Positions 1 to 8,277 of a stretch of DNA of 64,000 nucleotides are shown here, piece by piece. Location of the stretch: assembly GCF_019734885.1 (NCBI RefSeq), contig NZ_JAAXCM010000020.1, forward strand, positions 272,800 to 336,799, in the 5' to 3' direction. Position numbers and translations under genes: made by a program. The notes under the pieces are model-generated. The model was not told where the DNA came from. It did no database searches and saw nothing but the letters and a program-made list of their open reading frames with translations. The DNA comes from Pseudocoprococcus catus. Lineage in GTDB: Bacteria > Bacillota > Clostridia > Lachnospirales > Lachnospiraceae. The stretch's first letter is position 1. Every line of letters begins with the position of its first letter.

Positions 1-1
1 C

Positions 2-1510
2 CGGCCGATCATTTTATTATTGGCCAGCTATGCTTTCTTTTGGAGTATCAGCCGCAAGCTTCTGGTATTTCTGCTTGTATCCACAGTGTCTATTCATCAT
101 ATCGGATTGTGGTTAACAGCCGTCCAGAGTGAAAGAAATGACGTGCTGGCCAAGACAGAGCGATCGGGCAAAAAGGCAGTAAAGGCACTTTACATCAGAC
201 GTCAGAGATGGATTGTGTTTTTTGCTGCCTGTGTGCATGTGGGAACACTGCTTGTGCTGAAGTATTCCGGTTTCTTTGGAAGAAATATTAATACACTTCT
301 GCAGACAGCAGGGGTTGGCCTGTCTGTGCCGATATTGAAGCTTATGATGCCTATAGGCATTTCTTTTTATACCATGCAGGCTATGTCTTATGTGTTTGAT
401 GTTTATCGTGAGACAACAAAGGCGGACAAAAATCTCGGACGTCTGGCCCTTTATATGGCGTTTTTTCCAACGATTATGGAAGGTCCGATCTGCCGTTATG
501 CTGATGATGCTGAGCAGCTGTGGGAAGGAAGAAGAAGCACCCTTGAGAACCTGACATTCGGCACAGAAAGAATCTTATATGGTGTTTTTAAAAAGATCAT
601 TATTGCGGATAGGCTCAATATTATGATCAAGACATTGTATACGGGATATGCGGATTATGATGGCGGCATGATGGCTGTGGCAGCCATTGCCTATACTTGT
701 CAGCTTTATATGGAGTTTTCGGGAACGATGGACGTTGTCATCGGCAGTGCTGAATTGTTTGGCGTTGTACTGCCGGAGAATTTCAGACATCCATTTTTCT
801 CAAAGAGCATTTCGGAATTCTGGACCCGTTGGCATATTACCCTTGGTACATGGTTCAGAGATTATATCTTCTATCCATTGTCCATGTCAAAGCCTCTGAA
901 GAAACTGACATCAAAGGCGAGAAAGAAGATCGGCAATCATTTCGGACCGCTGATCGCAGGAACGATGGCATTATTTGTTGTCTGGCTGTTTAATGGTCTG
1001 TGGCATGGTGCGGGATGGCATTATATTTTCTTTGGTATGTATCATCTTGTGCTGATTGTTGCAGCTAATTTTGTGGAACCTTTTACCAGGGAATTTCTTG
1101 AGAAAATACATATCAGACGTGAGGAGGGGCCTTACAGAATTTTCAGAATGATCAGGACTGCATTGCTTGTATGCATCGGTGAGCTGTTTTTCAGAGCAGA
1201 AGGTCTGAGGGCAGGATTTTGTATGTTCAACAAAATGGTGACCCAGTTTACACTGTGTTCTTTTACGGATGGCACCATCTTTTCTCTGGGTATGGATAAG
1301 CTGGATTTCATTGTTGTTGCATTGGCAGTGCTCTTTGTATTTGCTGTCAGTGTTGTCAGTGAAAAAGGCACCAACGTGAGAAGGCTACTGTCAACAAAAA
1401 GAAGAATTATCCGTTGGGCGGTATGCTATGGATTGATTTTATGCTGCATTATTTTCGGGGCTTACGGTATGAATTATACGCCGGTAGATCCGATCTATGC
1501 AGGATTTTAG
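2..1510 (+). CDS. MBOAT family membrane O-acyltransferase (5' end outside window)
   Basis: The reading frame is open from the first bases (RPIILLLASYAFF...), so the gene begins upstream and a TTG at 20 is not the real start. Multiple hydrophobic segments and the motifs EFWTRWHITLGTWFRDYIFY and NGLWHGAGWHYIFFG, which carry the conserved histidine, identify the AlgI/DltB-type MBOAT family. Such proteins move acyl groups, often acetyl, across the membrane onto cell-surface polymers. The next gene, 10 nt downstream, encodes an SGNH-like protein, the usual partner for the extracellular step. The polymer acylated here cannot be told from sequence. Confidence 0.9.
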   Translation, partial: RPIILLLASYAFFWSISRKLLVFLLVSTVSIHHIGLWLTAVQSERNDVLAKTERSGKKAVKALYIRRQRWIVFFAACVHVGTLLVLKYSGFFGRNINTLLQTAGVGLSVPILKLMMPIGISFYTMQAMSYVFDVYRETTKADKNLGRLALYMAFFPTIMEGPICRYADDAEQLWEGRRSTLENLTFGTERILYGVFKKIIIADRLNIMIKTLYTGYADYDGGMMAVAAIAYTCQLYMEFSGTMDVVIGSAELFGVVLPENFRHPFFSKSISEFWTRWHITLGTWFRDYIFYPLSMSKPLKKLTSKARKKIGNHFGPLIAGTMALFVVWLFNGLWHGAGWHYIFFGMYHLVLIVAANFVEPFTREFLEKIHIRREEGPYRIFRMIRTALLVCIGELFFRAEGLRAGFCMFNKMVTQFTLCSFTDGTIFSLGMDKLDFIVVALAVLFVFAVSVVSEKGTNVRRLLSTKRRIIRWAVCYGLILCCIIFGAYGMNYTPVDPIYAGF

Positions 1511-1520
1511 GAGGTACACA

Positions 1521-2477
1521 ATGAATAAGAAGACAAAAGATATCATTGGCTGTATCTCTTTTATGGTTGGTCTGATCATCCTTTTTGCGGTGCTTTCGGT
1601 GATCTTTGTACCGAAGGATAACAGCAGAGCAGCCGGTATGGAGGCTGTACAGGCCAATGGTATTCTTGGCGAAAAAGAAAATACAATTGATTATATTATT
1701 CTTGGCGACAGCGAGACACACAGCTCTTTTACGCCGATGCAGATATGGAAAGACTATGGTTATACAGGGTATGTCTGCGGAACAAATGCACAGCATCTTT
1801 ATGAATCGGAAAAATTTCTGAGACAGGCACTGAAACATCAGTCACCAAAGTATGTTATAATGGAGACAAATGCAATCTACAGATATTCTTCCATTGAGAA
1901 TGCAATTATGGCCAAGGCAGAAAACTATTTTCCTCTGTTCCGGTATCACGACAGATGGAAAAATCTAAAGTTCAGTGATCTCGGAGGCAGTGTTCAATAT
2001 ACCTATACGAACTACAGCAAAGGTTATCGCTTTGAAGACCGAATTGATGGTGTAGAAAACAAAGAATATATGAAGCCAACGGAAAGGACAAAGCATATTA
2101 CAAAAATAAATCGTCATTATGTGAACAATATTATCAATCTCTGTAAGAAGAATCATATTGAGTTAATATTGGTCAGTACACCAAGTATCAGCAACTGGAC
2201 TTACGCGAAACATAACGGTATTCAGAAATTGGCAGATCAAAACGGCTTGACCTACATTGACATGAATTTGCTGCAGGATCAGCTGGAGATTGACTGGGAG
2301 ACAGATACCCGTGATAAAGGCGATCACTTGAATTACAGCGGTGCGGTTAAAGTGACCGACTGGCTGGGAACTTACTTTAAGCAGTGTGGTGAGTTTACAG
2401 ATCACAGACAGGATGCTGCGTATCAGTCTTGGAATAAAGATTTAAAACGTTACGAGAAAAAAGTTTCCGGCAAATAG
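1521..2477 (+). CDS. Membrane-anchored SGNH/DltD-like protein, partner of the MBOAT acyltransferase
   Basis: 318 residues. The start at 1521 follows a strong AGGAGGT ribosome site; an in-frame upstream ATG lies inside the preceding gene. One N-terminal membrane segment (about residues 7-30) is followed by an extracytoplasmic domain with an SGNH-like nucleophile motif (ILGDSETHSSF, about residues 61-71) and a C-terminal Asp/His motif (DKGDHLNYSG), as in DltD and AlgX/AlgJ-like proteins. It probably works with the MBOAT protein in O-acylation of an exported glycan. The family call rests on motif layout and neighbourhood. Confidence 0.75.
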   Translation: MNKKTKDIIGCISFMVGLIILFAVLSVIFVPKDNSRAAGMEAVQANGILGEKENTIDYIILGDSETHSSFTPMQIWKDYGYTGYVCGTNAQHLYESEKFLRQALKHQSPKYVIMETNAIYRYSSIENAIMAKAENYFPLFRYHDRWKNLKFSDLGGSVQYTYTNYSKGYRFEDRIDGVENKEYMKPTERTKHITKINRHYVNNIINLCKKNHIELILVSTPSISNWTYAKHNGIQKLADQNGLTYIDMNLLQDQLEIDWETDTRDKGDHLNYSGAVKVTDWLGTYFKQCGEFTDHRQDAAYQSWNKDLKRYEKKVSGK

Positions 2478-2501
2478 ACAACAGACGGGAGAGGACAAAA
2501 G

Positions 2502-3206
2502 ATGGAATATAATGTTCTGATAGCAGAAGATGATGAGAGTATCGTTGAATTACTGACGTTGTATTTAAACAGCAATGGGTTTAATGTCATTTCAGCAAAT
2601 GACGGCGAGGCTGCTATGGAGCTGCTGCGGCATCGGAAAACAGATATTGTTTTGGTAGATATTATGATGTCAAAGATGAATGGATATGAACTGATCAAAG
2701 CGATTCGACAGGAAAATAATCTTCCGATTATCATTATTTCCGCCAAAAATGAGGACTCGGATAAAATTCTCGGTCTGAATCTGGGGGCCGATGCGTATAT
2801 TACCAAACCTTTTAATCCTCTTGAAGTGATTGCCTATGTCAGGGCAATGCTCAGAAGATACTATGAATACGGAGGCAGTCCCGGCAAGCAGGAAAATGCA
2901 TTGATCCTGAAGGTAGGAGAACTTACATTGGATACAGAAGCTTTTGCGCTGCACAAAAACGGCAGGCTTCTTTCTATGACTTCAGCTGAATTAAAAATTC
3001 TGGCCAAACTGATGCGGTCGCCGAAGCGGGTATTTACAAAAGAGCAGCTCTGTGAATGCATTAACGGCAGATATTATGAGAATGATGACCGAACCATGAT
3101 GGTGCATATATCCAATATTCGGGCAAAGATTGAAGATGATCCGGCTAACCCGAAGTATATCAAAACCGTCCGTGGTTTGGGGTATAAAATGGACAGTGAT
3201 GATTGA
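2502..3206 (+). CDS. OmpR/PhoB-family response regulator, orphan
   Basis: 234 residues. The N-terminal receiver domain shows the acidic pocket (AEDDE, residues 8-12), the phospho-acceptor Asp53 in VLVDIMM, and the conserved Lys in ITKPFNP. The C-terminal half is a winged-helix DNA-binding domain ending in TVRGLGYKM, typical of the OmpR class. No histidine kinase gene is adjacent: upstream is the SGNH-like gene (24 nt gap), downstream is ylxM behind its own promoter. It may share the acyltransferase transcript, but the target genes are unknown. Confidence 0.9.
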   Translation: MEYNVLIAEDDESIVELLTLYLNSNGFNVISANDGEAAMELLRHRKTDIVLVDIMMSKMNGYELIKAIRQENNLPIIIISAKNEDSDKILGLNLGADAYITKPFNPLEVIAYVRAMLRRYYEYGGSPGKQENALILKVGELTLDTEAFALHKNGRLLSMTSAELKILAKLMRSPKRVFTKEQLCECINGRYYENDDRTMMVHISNIRAKIEDDPANPKYIKTVRGLGYKMDSDD

Positions 3207-3241
3207 TAATAGAAGAATTGCATTAATTTTCAAAAAAACTG

Positions 3242-3271
3242 TTGACAAATAGAGGGTATCTGCGATACAAT
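3242..3271 (+). promoter_or_regulatory. Sigma-A promoter of the ylxM-ffh operon
   Basis: TTGACA at 3242-3247, 18-bp spacer, TACAAT at 3266-3271. Start of transcription is expected near 3278, inside the inverted repeat that follows immediately. Confidence 0.8.
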
Positions 3272-3305
3272 ACCACCTGTAAAGTAAAAGTACTTTACAG
3301 GTGGT
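3272..3305. repeat. Perfect 15-bp inverted repeat at the ylxM transcription start
   Basis: Arms ACCACCTGTAAAGTA (3272-3286) and TACTTTACAGGTGGT (3291-3305) with a 4-nt AAAG spacer. It begins directly after the -10 box, so it can act as an operator. In RNA, a shortened hairpin (from about 3278) would sit at the extreme 5' end. There is no T-run, so it is not a terminator. It ends 8 nt before the ylxM ATG and may also shield the ribosome site. Confidence 0.75.
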
Positions 3306-3313
3306 GCTGTTTT

Positions 3314-3673
3314 ATGGAGAGATTTATTGAAGAAGCGTTGCTTTATGATTTTTATGGAGAGCTGTTGACAGAGCATCAGAAACTGATCTATGAAGATTTT
3401 GTTCTGAATGATTTGTCCCTGAGTGAGATCGCGGAGGATCGTGAGATCAGCAGGCAGGGCGTGTATGACATTGTCAGACGCTGCAGGAAACAGCTGCAGG
3501 GATATGAAGCGAAGCTTCATCTTGTTGCGAAATTTATCCATACGAAGGAACGCGTCGAAGAGATCAATCATTATGCGAATGAGATCCTTGAGCATCAGGA
3601 AGATCATCAGAGGATGATAGAGTGTATTAACAGGATTGAGGTGCTGTCCAATACAATCGTAGAAGAATTGTAG
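3314..3673 (+). CDS. ylxM: YlxM family DNA-binding/SRP-associated protein
   Basis: 119 residues from the ATG at 3314. An upstream in-frame start at 3242 would lie in the promoter and is rejected. The helix-turn-helix (LSEIAEDREISRQGVYDIVR, about residues 36-55) resembles a sigma-factor region 4, and the N-terminal TEHQKLIYEDF is characteristic of the UPF0122/YlxM family. In Firmicutes this gene precedes ffh, as here (16-nt gap), and the protein is linked to the signal recognition particle. Confidence 0.9.
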   Translation: MERFIEEALLYDFYGELLTEHQKLIYEDFVLNDLSLSEIAEDREISRQGVYDIVRRCRKQLQGYEAKLHLVAKFIHTKERVEEINHYANEILEHQEDHQRMIECINRIEVLSNTIVEEL

Positions 3674-3689
3674 AACCGGAGGCGAAGCT

Positions 3690-5033
3690 ATGGCATTTGA
3701 AAGTTTATCGGACAAATTGCAGAATGTATTTAAAAATTTAAGAAGCAAAGGCCGTTTAACAGAAGCAGATGTGAAAGCGTCACTGAAGGAGGTTAAAATG
3801 GCACTTCTTGAAGCGGATGTTAACTTTAAGGTTGTGAAGCAATTTATTAACTCCGTGACAGAGCGGGCAGTTGGTCAGGATGTAATGAACAGTCTGACAC
3901 CCGGACAGATGGTCATTAAGATTGTCAATGAAGAGATGGTTGCTCTCATGGGCAGTGAGACCACAGAGATCAAGCTGAACAACAGCAATGAACTGACAGT
4001 CATTATGATGGCTGGTCTTCAGGGTGCAGGTAAGACGACCACTTCTGCGAAGATTGCAGGCAAGCTGAAAGCAAAGGGACGTAAGCCTCTGCTGGTGGCC
4101 TGTGATGTATACAGACCGGCGGCCATCAAACAGCTGCAGGTGAATGGTGAGAAGCAGGGAGTACCTGTATTCTCTATGGGAGATTATCAGAATCCCGTTG
4201 ATATTGCCAAGGCAGCCATTGAACATGCGAAGAGCAATGACCTGAATGTAGTGATCCTCGATACAGCTGGCCGACTTCATGTGGATGAGACTATGATGGA
4301 AGAGCTGGCGAATATTCAGAAGGCTATCAAGGTAGACCAGACAATATTTGTTGTGGATGCCATGACAGGTCAGGATGCAGTCAATGTTGCGAAGTCCTTC
4401 AATGAACAGATTGAACTGGATGGTGTGATCCTGACAAAGATGGACGGCGATACCCGAGGCGGTGCGGCATTATCCATCAGAGCGGTGACAGGTAAACCGA
4501 TTCTTTATGTTGGTATGGGTGAGAAACTTTCGGATCTTGAACAGTTTTATCCGGATCGTATGGCATCAAGAATTCTTGGTATGGGTGATATCCTGACATT
4601 GATCGACAAAGCTCAGAGCCAGATTGATGAAGACAAGGCGCGAGAACTGAATCAGAAGATCAAGAAGGCAACCTTTGGTTATGATGATCTGTTGGAGTCG
4701 CTGAATCAGGTAAAGAATATGGGCGGCATTGCAGATATGCTTTCCATGCTTCCGGGTGTAGGGAGTCAGCTGAAGAATGTGGAGGTTGACGACAGTCAGT
4801 TCAGCCGGATCGAAGCAATTATTCTTTCCATGACACCGGAGGAACGCGCGAATCCGGATTTGATCAATCCGAGCCGTAAGAAGCGAATTGCTCAGGGTGC
4901 AGGTGTGGATATCAGTGAAGTGAACAAGTTAGCCAAGATGCTTGAACAGATGAAGAAGATGATGAAGCAGTTTGGCGGAAGTTTACCTAAGGCAGGCAAA
5001 AGAGGAAAATTCAAATTTCCTTTTAGTATATAA
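3690..5033 (+). CDS. ffh: Signal recognition particle protein Ffh
   Basis: 447 residues, normal length. The N-terminal four-helix domain is followed by the SRP GTPase domain with G1 GLQGAGKTTTSA (about 110-121), DTAGRLH, and TKMDGDTRGGA. The methionine-rich M domain (NKLAKMLEQMKKMMKQFGGS near the C terminus) binds 4.5S RNA and signal peptides. It targets nascent membrane proteins to FtsY and SecYEG. It is followed closely by rpsP in the usual Firmicutes order. Confidence 0.98.
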   Translation: MAFESLSDKLQNVFKNLRSKGRLTEADVKASLKEVKMALLEADVNFKVVKQFINSVTERAVGQDVMNSLTPGQMVIKIVNEEMVALMGSETTEIKLNNSNELTVIMMAGLQGAGKTTTSAKIAGKLKAKGRKPLLVACDVYRPAAIKQLQVNGEKQGVPVFSMGDYQNPVDIAKAAIEHAKSNDLNVVILDTAGRLHVDETMMEELANIQKAIKVDQTIFVVDAMTGQDAVNVAKSFNEQIELDGVILTKMDGDTRGGAALSIRAVTGKPILYVGMGEKLSDLEQFYPDRMASRILGMGDILTLIDKAQSQIDEDKARELNQKIKKATFGYDDLLESLNQVKNMGGIADMLSMLPGVGSQLKNVEVDDSQFSRIEAIILSMTPEERANPDLINPSRKKRIAQGAGVDISEVNKLAKMLEQMKKMMKQFGGSLPKAGKRGKFKFPFSI

Positions 5034-5059
5034 TTAATTTTTTCAGGAGGTGAAAGATA

Positions 5060-5305
5060 ATGGCAGTTAAAATCAGATTAAGAAGAATGGGTCAGAAGAA
5101 GGCTCCTTTTTATAGAATCATCGTAGCAGATTCCAGATCCCCAAGAGATGGTAGATTCATCGAAGAGATCGGTTACTACAATCCAAACGTTGAACCATGT
5201 GATGTAAAGGTTAACGAAGAGCTCGCTCAGAAATGGTTATCTACAGGCGCTCAGCCAACAGAAATCGTTAGCAGACTTTTCAAGAACGCTGGCATCATTA
5301 AATAA
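5060..5305 (+). CDS. rpsP: 30S ribosomal protein S16
   Basis: 81 residues, full length, beginning [20 protein letters not shown] and containing the family signature [20 protein letters not shown]. It has a strong AGGAGGTG ribosome site at 5045-5052. It is an assembly protein of the small subunit, co-transcribed with ffh and khpA. Confidence 0.98.
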   Translation: MAVKIRLRRMGQKKAPFYRIIVADSRSPRDGRFIEEIGYYNPNVEPCDVKVNEELAQKWLSTGAQPTEIVSRLFKNAGIIK

Positions 5306-5330
5306 TTGATTTACAGTGGGGGAATCTGTA

Positions 5331-5561
5331 ATGAAAGAATTAGTAGAAGTTATTGCTACTTCACTTGTAGATCACCCGGAAGAAGTTGTCGTTACAGAAA
5401 CTGTAACTGACAAGTCTATCGTTCTGGAGCTCAAAGTGGCTCCTGATGATATGGGAAAAGTTATTGGCAAACAGGGGCGTATTGCGAAAGCAATCCGTAC
5501 TGTTGTCAAATCTGCAGCATCTAAGGACGATAAGAAAGTCATTGTAGAAATATTGCAGTAG
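5331..5561 (+). CDS. khpA: KH-domain RNA-binding protein KhpA (YlqC)
   Basis: 76 residues from the ATG at 5331, which follows the ribosome site GGGGGAA; an earlier GTG lies within that site's upstream region and is rejected. A single KH domain with GKVIGKQGRIAKAIRTVVK (GxxG loop IGKQGR). KhpA pairs with KhpB in Gram-positive bacteria and binds RNA. It sits between rpsP and rimM as in other Firmicutes. Confidence 0.92.
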   Translation: MKELVEVIATSLVDHPEEVVVTETVTDKSIVLELKVAPDDMGKVIGKQGRIAKAIRTVVKSAASKDDKKVIVEILQ

Positions 5562-5569
5562 AAACTGGG

Positions 5570-5626
5570 AGCTGTCGCGGTTGTTCTAGAGAGGCTTTAG
5601 CCTTTTGGAATATGCGGCGGCTTTTT
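5570..5626 (+). terminator. Possible branched terminator between khpA and rimM
   Basis: AGCTGTCGC (5570-5578) can pair with GCGGCGGCT (5614-5622) using two G-U pairs, enclosing a small AGGC/GCCT hairpin, and is followed by TTTTT (5622-5626). The long loop makes it weaker than a classical terminator, so it may only reduce expression of the downstream genes. Confidence 0.45.
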
Positions 5627-5704
5627 GTGTCTTGGATGCTTATTTGAAATCATATGGAACATTTTCATGGGGATTTCCCGGTTTTTATATAAGGAAGGAA
5701 AACG

Positions 5705-6214
5705 ATGGAAAAATATTTGCGCGTAGGTGTTATTTCATCTTCTCACGGTGTGAGAGGAGAAGCTAAGATATTTCCTACAACAGATGATGTACAGCGTTTT
5801 AAGAAGCTGAAGACCTGTATCCTCGATACGGGCAGAGAATACAAAGAGCTTCATATAGAAAGTGTCAAATTCTTTAAACAGATGGTTATTCTGAAGTTCA
5901 AAGAAATTACATCTATTGATGAATTGATGCCTTATAAAGGCAAAGATCTTCTTGTCACAAGAGATCAGGCAGTGAAATTGGAGGAGAATGAATATTTTAT
6001 CTGTGATTTGATCGGTCTGAGGGTTGTGACAGATGAGGGCGAGGACTTTGGTGTTCTGACAGATGTGATCCAGACCGGAGCCAATGACGTGTACGAAGTC
6101 AAGCGCCCGGATGGCAAAGAAGTGCTTCTGCCGGTTATTGATGAGTGTATTTTGGATGTAGATCTTGAGAAGCAGCAGGTAACAGCGCATATTATGCCGG
6201 GGTTAGTTGACTGA
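5705..6214 (+). CDS. rimM: 16S rRNA processing protein RimM
   Basis: 169 residues. The N-terminal beta-barrel begins RVGVISSSHGVRGEAKIFP, a clear RimM signature. The PRC-barrel half contains DLIGLRVVTDEGEDFGVLTD, then VLLPVIDECILDVDLEKQQV. It helps mature the head of the 30S subunit and binds S19. It lies 12 nt upstream of trmD. Confidence 0.97.
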   Translation: MEKYLRVGVISSSHGVRGEAKIFPTTDDVQRFKKLKTCILDTGREYKELHIESVKFFKQMVILKFKEITSIDELMPYKGKDLLVTRDQAVKLEENEYFICDLIGLRVVTDEGEDFGVLTDVIQTGANDVYEVKRPDGKEVLLPVIDECILDVDLEKQQVTAHIMPGLVD

Positions 6215-6226
6215 TAGGAGAGAGCT

Positions 6227-6979
6227 ATGGATTTTCATGTAATGACATTATTTCCGGATATGATTATGCAGGGACTTTCTGACAGTGTGATCGGCCGTGC
6301 CGTCAGAAAAGAAACTATTGGTCTGCATGCGGTGAATATCCGTGATTATTCCCATGATAAGCATAAACATGTGGACGATTATCCATATGGCGGCGGGGCC
6401 GGTATGGTGATGCAGCCTGAGCCTATTTTCGAATGTTATCAGGATATTGTCGCCAGGATGGACAAGAAGCCCCGTGTGATCTATATGACGCCCCAGGGCA
6501 GAGTTTTTAATCAGGAAATTGCTGAAGAACTGTCGAAGGAAGAATCCCTGATTTTTCTTTGCGGCCATTATGAGGGCATTGATGAGCGTGTGCTGGATGA
6601 GATCGTGACAGATCATCTTTCTATAGGAGATTATGTGCTGACCGGCGGAGAACTGCCTGCTATGGTGATGATCGATACCATTGCCCGTCTGGTACCGGGG
6701 GTGCTTAACAACAGTGAATCTGCTGAGTATGACTCTTTCCAGGACGGTCTTCTGGAATATCCCCAGTATACAAGGCCGGAGATCTGGCATGATAAGCAGG
6801 TACCGGAAGTCCTTTTGTCCGGACATCACGGCAATATTGAAAAGTGGCGCAGACAGCAGTCTCTGAAGCGGACCTTTGAGAGAAGACCGGAACTGTTGGA
6901 ACAGGAAGAAGTGCAGGCGAATCTGACGAAGAAAGACAGAGAGTATCTGGATGCGCTGGAGAATCTCGAGGAAGAATGA
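6227..6979 (+). CDS. trmD: tRNA (guanine-37-N1)-methyltransferase TrmD
   Basis: 250 residues, normal length. SPOUT-class trefoil-knot motifs are intact: DDYPYGGGAGMVMQPEP near the N terminus, CGHYEGIDERV, and SIGDYVLTGGELPA. It uses S-adenosylmethionine to make m1G37 next to the anticodon, which prevents +1 frameshifting. The order rimM-trmD-rplS is conserved, though here rplS has its own promoter and leader. Confidence 0.98.
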   Translation: MDFHVMTLFPDMIMQGLSDSVIGRAVRKETIGLHAVNIRDYSHDKHKHVDDYPYGGGAGMVMQPEPIFECYQDIVARMDKKPRVIYMTPQGRVFNQEIAEELSKEESLIFLCGHYEGIDERVLDEIVTDHLSIGDYVLTGGELPAMVMIDTIARLVPGVLNNSESAEYDSFQDGLLEYPQYTRPEIWHDKQVPEVLLSGHHGNIEKWRRQQSLKRTFERRPELLEQEEVQANLTKKDREYLDALENLEEE

Positions 6980-7020
6980 TAAAACTTTTTGATGGAATCA
7001 AAGAAAATCGTCAAAATGCC

Positions 7021-7049
7021 TTGCATTTGGATGAATCATATGATAAAAT
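7021..7049 (+). promoter_or_regulatory. Promoter of rplS
   Basis: TTGCAT at 7021-7026, 17-bp spacer, TAAAAT at 7044-7049. Transcription should start near 7056, which is the first base of the structured leader that follows. Confidence 0.7.
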
Positions 7050-7055
7050 GTAATG

Positions 7056-7123
7056 CGCTGGTGCGTAAGCGTATCACTGCAGTTACTGTTTAGCTGATGT
7101 ACGAGTGATATTTGGCACCGGCG
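7056..7123 (+). ncRNA. Structured rplS mRNA leader (candidate L19 autoregulatory leader)
   Basis: Three nested helices: CGCTGGTGC (7056-7064) with GCACCGGCG (7115-7123), 9 bp with one G-U; GTATCAC (7071-7077) with GTGATAT (7105-7111), 7 bp with one G-U; CAGTTA (7080-7085) with TAGCTG (7091-7096), closing a 5-nt loop. It starts at the predicted transcription start and lies 77 nt before the rplS ATG. An L19 leader that binds its own protein is known from low-GC Firmicutes. I infer the same role from position and fold, not from a covariance search. Confidence 0.65.
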
Positions 7124-7200
7124 GTAATTGTAAGAAATGGATGGTCCTCTGCTGCAGGAGAATGCATTAAGAACATCTGGATATTATAAGGAGGTTCATT

Positions 7201-7548
7201 ATGAACGATATTATTAAAAGCATTGAAGAAGCTCAGTTAAAATCTGATATTACACCATTTTCTGTTGGCGATACAATCAAAGTATATGCTAAGGTAAAAG
7301 AAGGCAACAGAGAAAGAACACAGGTTTTCGAAGGAACTGTTATTAAGAGACAGAACGGCAGCAACCGTGAAACATTTACAGTTAGAAAGAGCTCTAACGG
7401 TATCGGTGTTGAGAAGACATGGCCACTTCATTCCCCAATCGTTGAGAAGATTGAAGTTACAAGACGTGGTAAAGTAAGACGTGCTAAACTGTACTACTTA
7501 AGAGACAGAGTTGGTAAGAAAGCTAAAGTTAAAGAATTGGTTAAATAA
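7201..7548 (+). CDS. rplS: 50S ribosomal protein L19
   Basis: 115 residues, full length. Signatures are [39 protein letters not shown] and [20 protein letters not shown]. It lies at the 30S-50S interface. It has a strong AAGGAGG ribosome site at 7188-7194 and is framed by its own leader and a rho-independent terminator. Confidence 0.98.
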   Translation: MNDIIKSIEEAQLKSDITPFSVGDTIKVYAKVKEGNRERTQVFEGTVIKRQNGSNRETFTVRKSSNGIGVEKTWPLHSPIVEKIEVTRRGKVRRAKLYYLRDRVGKKAKVKELVK

Positions 7549-7573
7549 TCAGTAAACACAGAAGTAAGATAAT

Positions 7574-7609
7574 TGGGACAAATACATACGTACTTGTCCC
7601 ATTTTCTTT
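7574..7609 (+). terminator. Rho-independent terminator after rplS
   Basis: TGGGACAA (7574-7581) pairs with TTGTCCCA (7594-7601), followed by TTTTCTTT. It isolates the highly expressed rplS unit from lepB. Confidence 0.85.
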
Positions 7610-7623
7610 AGTGGGGGCAATAG

Positions 7624-8205
7624 ATGAGAAAAGTTCCATTATCAAAGAAGCAAAAACGCGCAGAGAAGATCAAGAAGATGCTGATTCATGCAGGTATCTG
7701 GCTGGCTGGTCTGAGCATTGTCATTGCGCTTGGTATATTTGCAGTTCGCGGTTTTGGGATCAGGACGGTGATCATTGACCAGTCTATGAATCCGACATTG
7801 CAGAACGAAGATGTTGTATTACTGAATAAGCTTTGTTACAAAATCGGTTCGCCGAAACGGATGAATGTTGTTGCTGTCAGGATCGGCACATCAGAAAACA
7901 GTCCGACTTACGTTCGGAGGATTATTGGCTTGCCCGGGGAAACTGTGCAGATTAAGAATGGTAAGGTTTATGTGGATGACACAGAGTTGGAACTGACATT
8001 TAATGATGCAGTCATTGAGAATGCCGGCGTTGCCGAGAAGGGTGTAACACTTGGAGACGATGAATATTTTGTTTTATGTGATGATTATAACAATAACCGG
8101 GATGACAGCCGCTTAGACAGTATCGGAATCATAGATTCTGAACAGATTCTCGGCAAAGTGTGGATGATCGTTTCGCCATTCTCACGACTTGGTTTGGTAC
8201 ATTAA
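7624..8205 (+). CDS. lepB: Signal peptidase I family protein with Arg at the catalytic Lys position
   Basis: 193 residues. A cytoplasmic tail, one membrane segment (about 25-44) and the S26 peptidase motifs are present: the nucleophile Ser54 in DQSMNPTL, the box-D motif YVRRIIGLPGE, and YNNNRDDSR near the C terminus. In characterised signal peptidases box D reads (Y/H)(I/V)KR(V/I)xGLPGD, and that Lys is the general base; here the position is Arg98. The site between rplS and rbgA is the usual lepB position. The fold is clear, but whether it cleaves signal peptides is open. Confidence 0.85.
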   Translation: MRKVPLSKKQKRAEKIKKMLIHAGIWLAGLSIVIALGIFAVRGFGIRTVIIDQSMNPTLQNEDVVLLNKLCYKIGSPKRMNVVAVRIGTSENSPTYVRRIIGLPGETVQIKNGKVYVDDTELELTFNDAVIENAGVAEKGVTLGDDEYFVLCDDYNNNRDDSRLDSIGIIDSEQILGKVWMIVSPFSRLGLVH

Positions 8206-8277
8206 GGGCAGAGACAACGAATCACTTCAATAAGGCCCCTGCGTATGCTGCGCAAGGGAAAGAACAGGAGTTTTATT

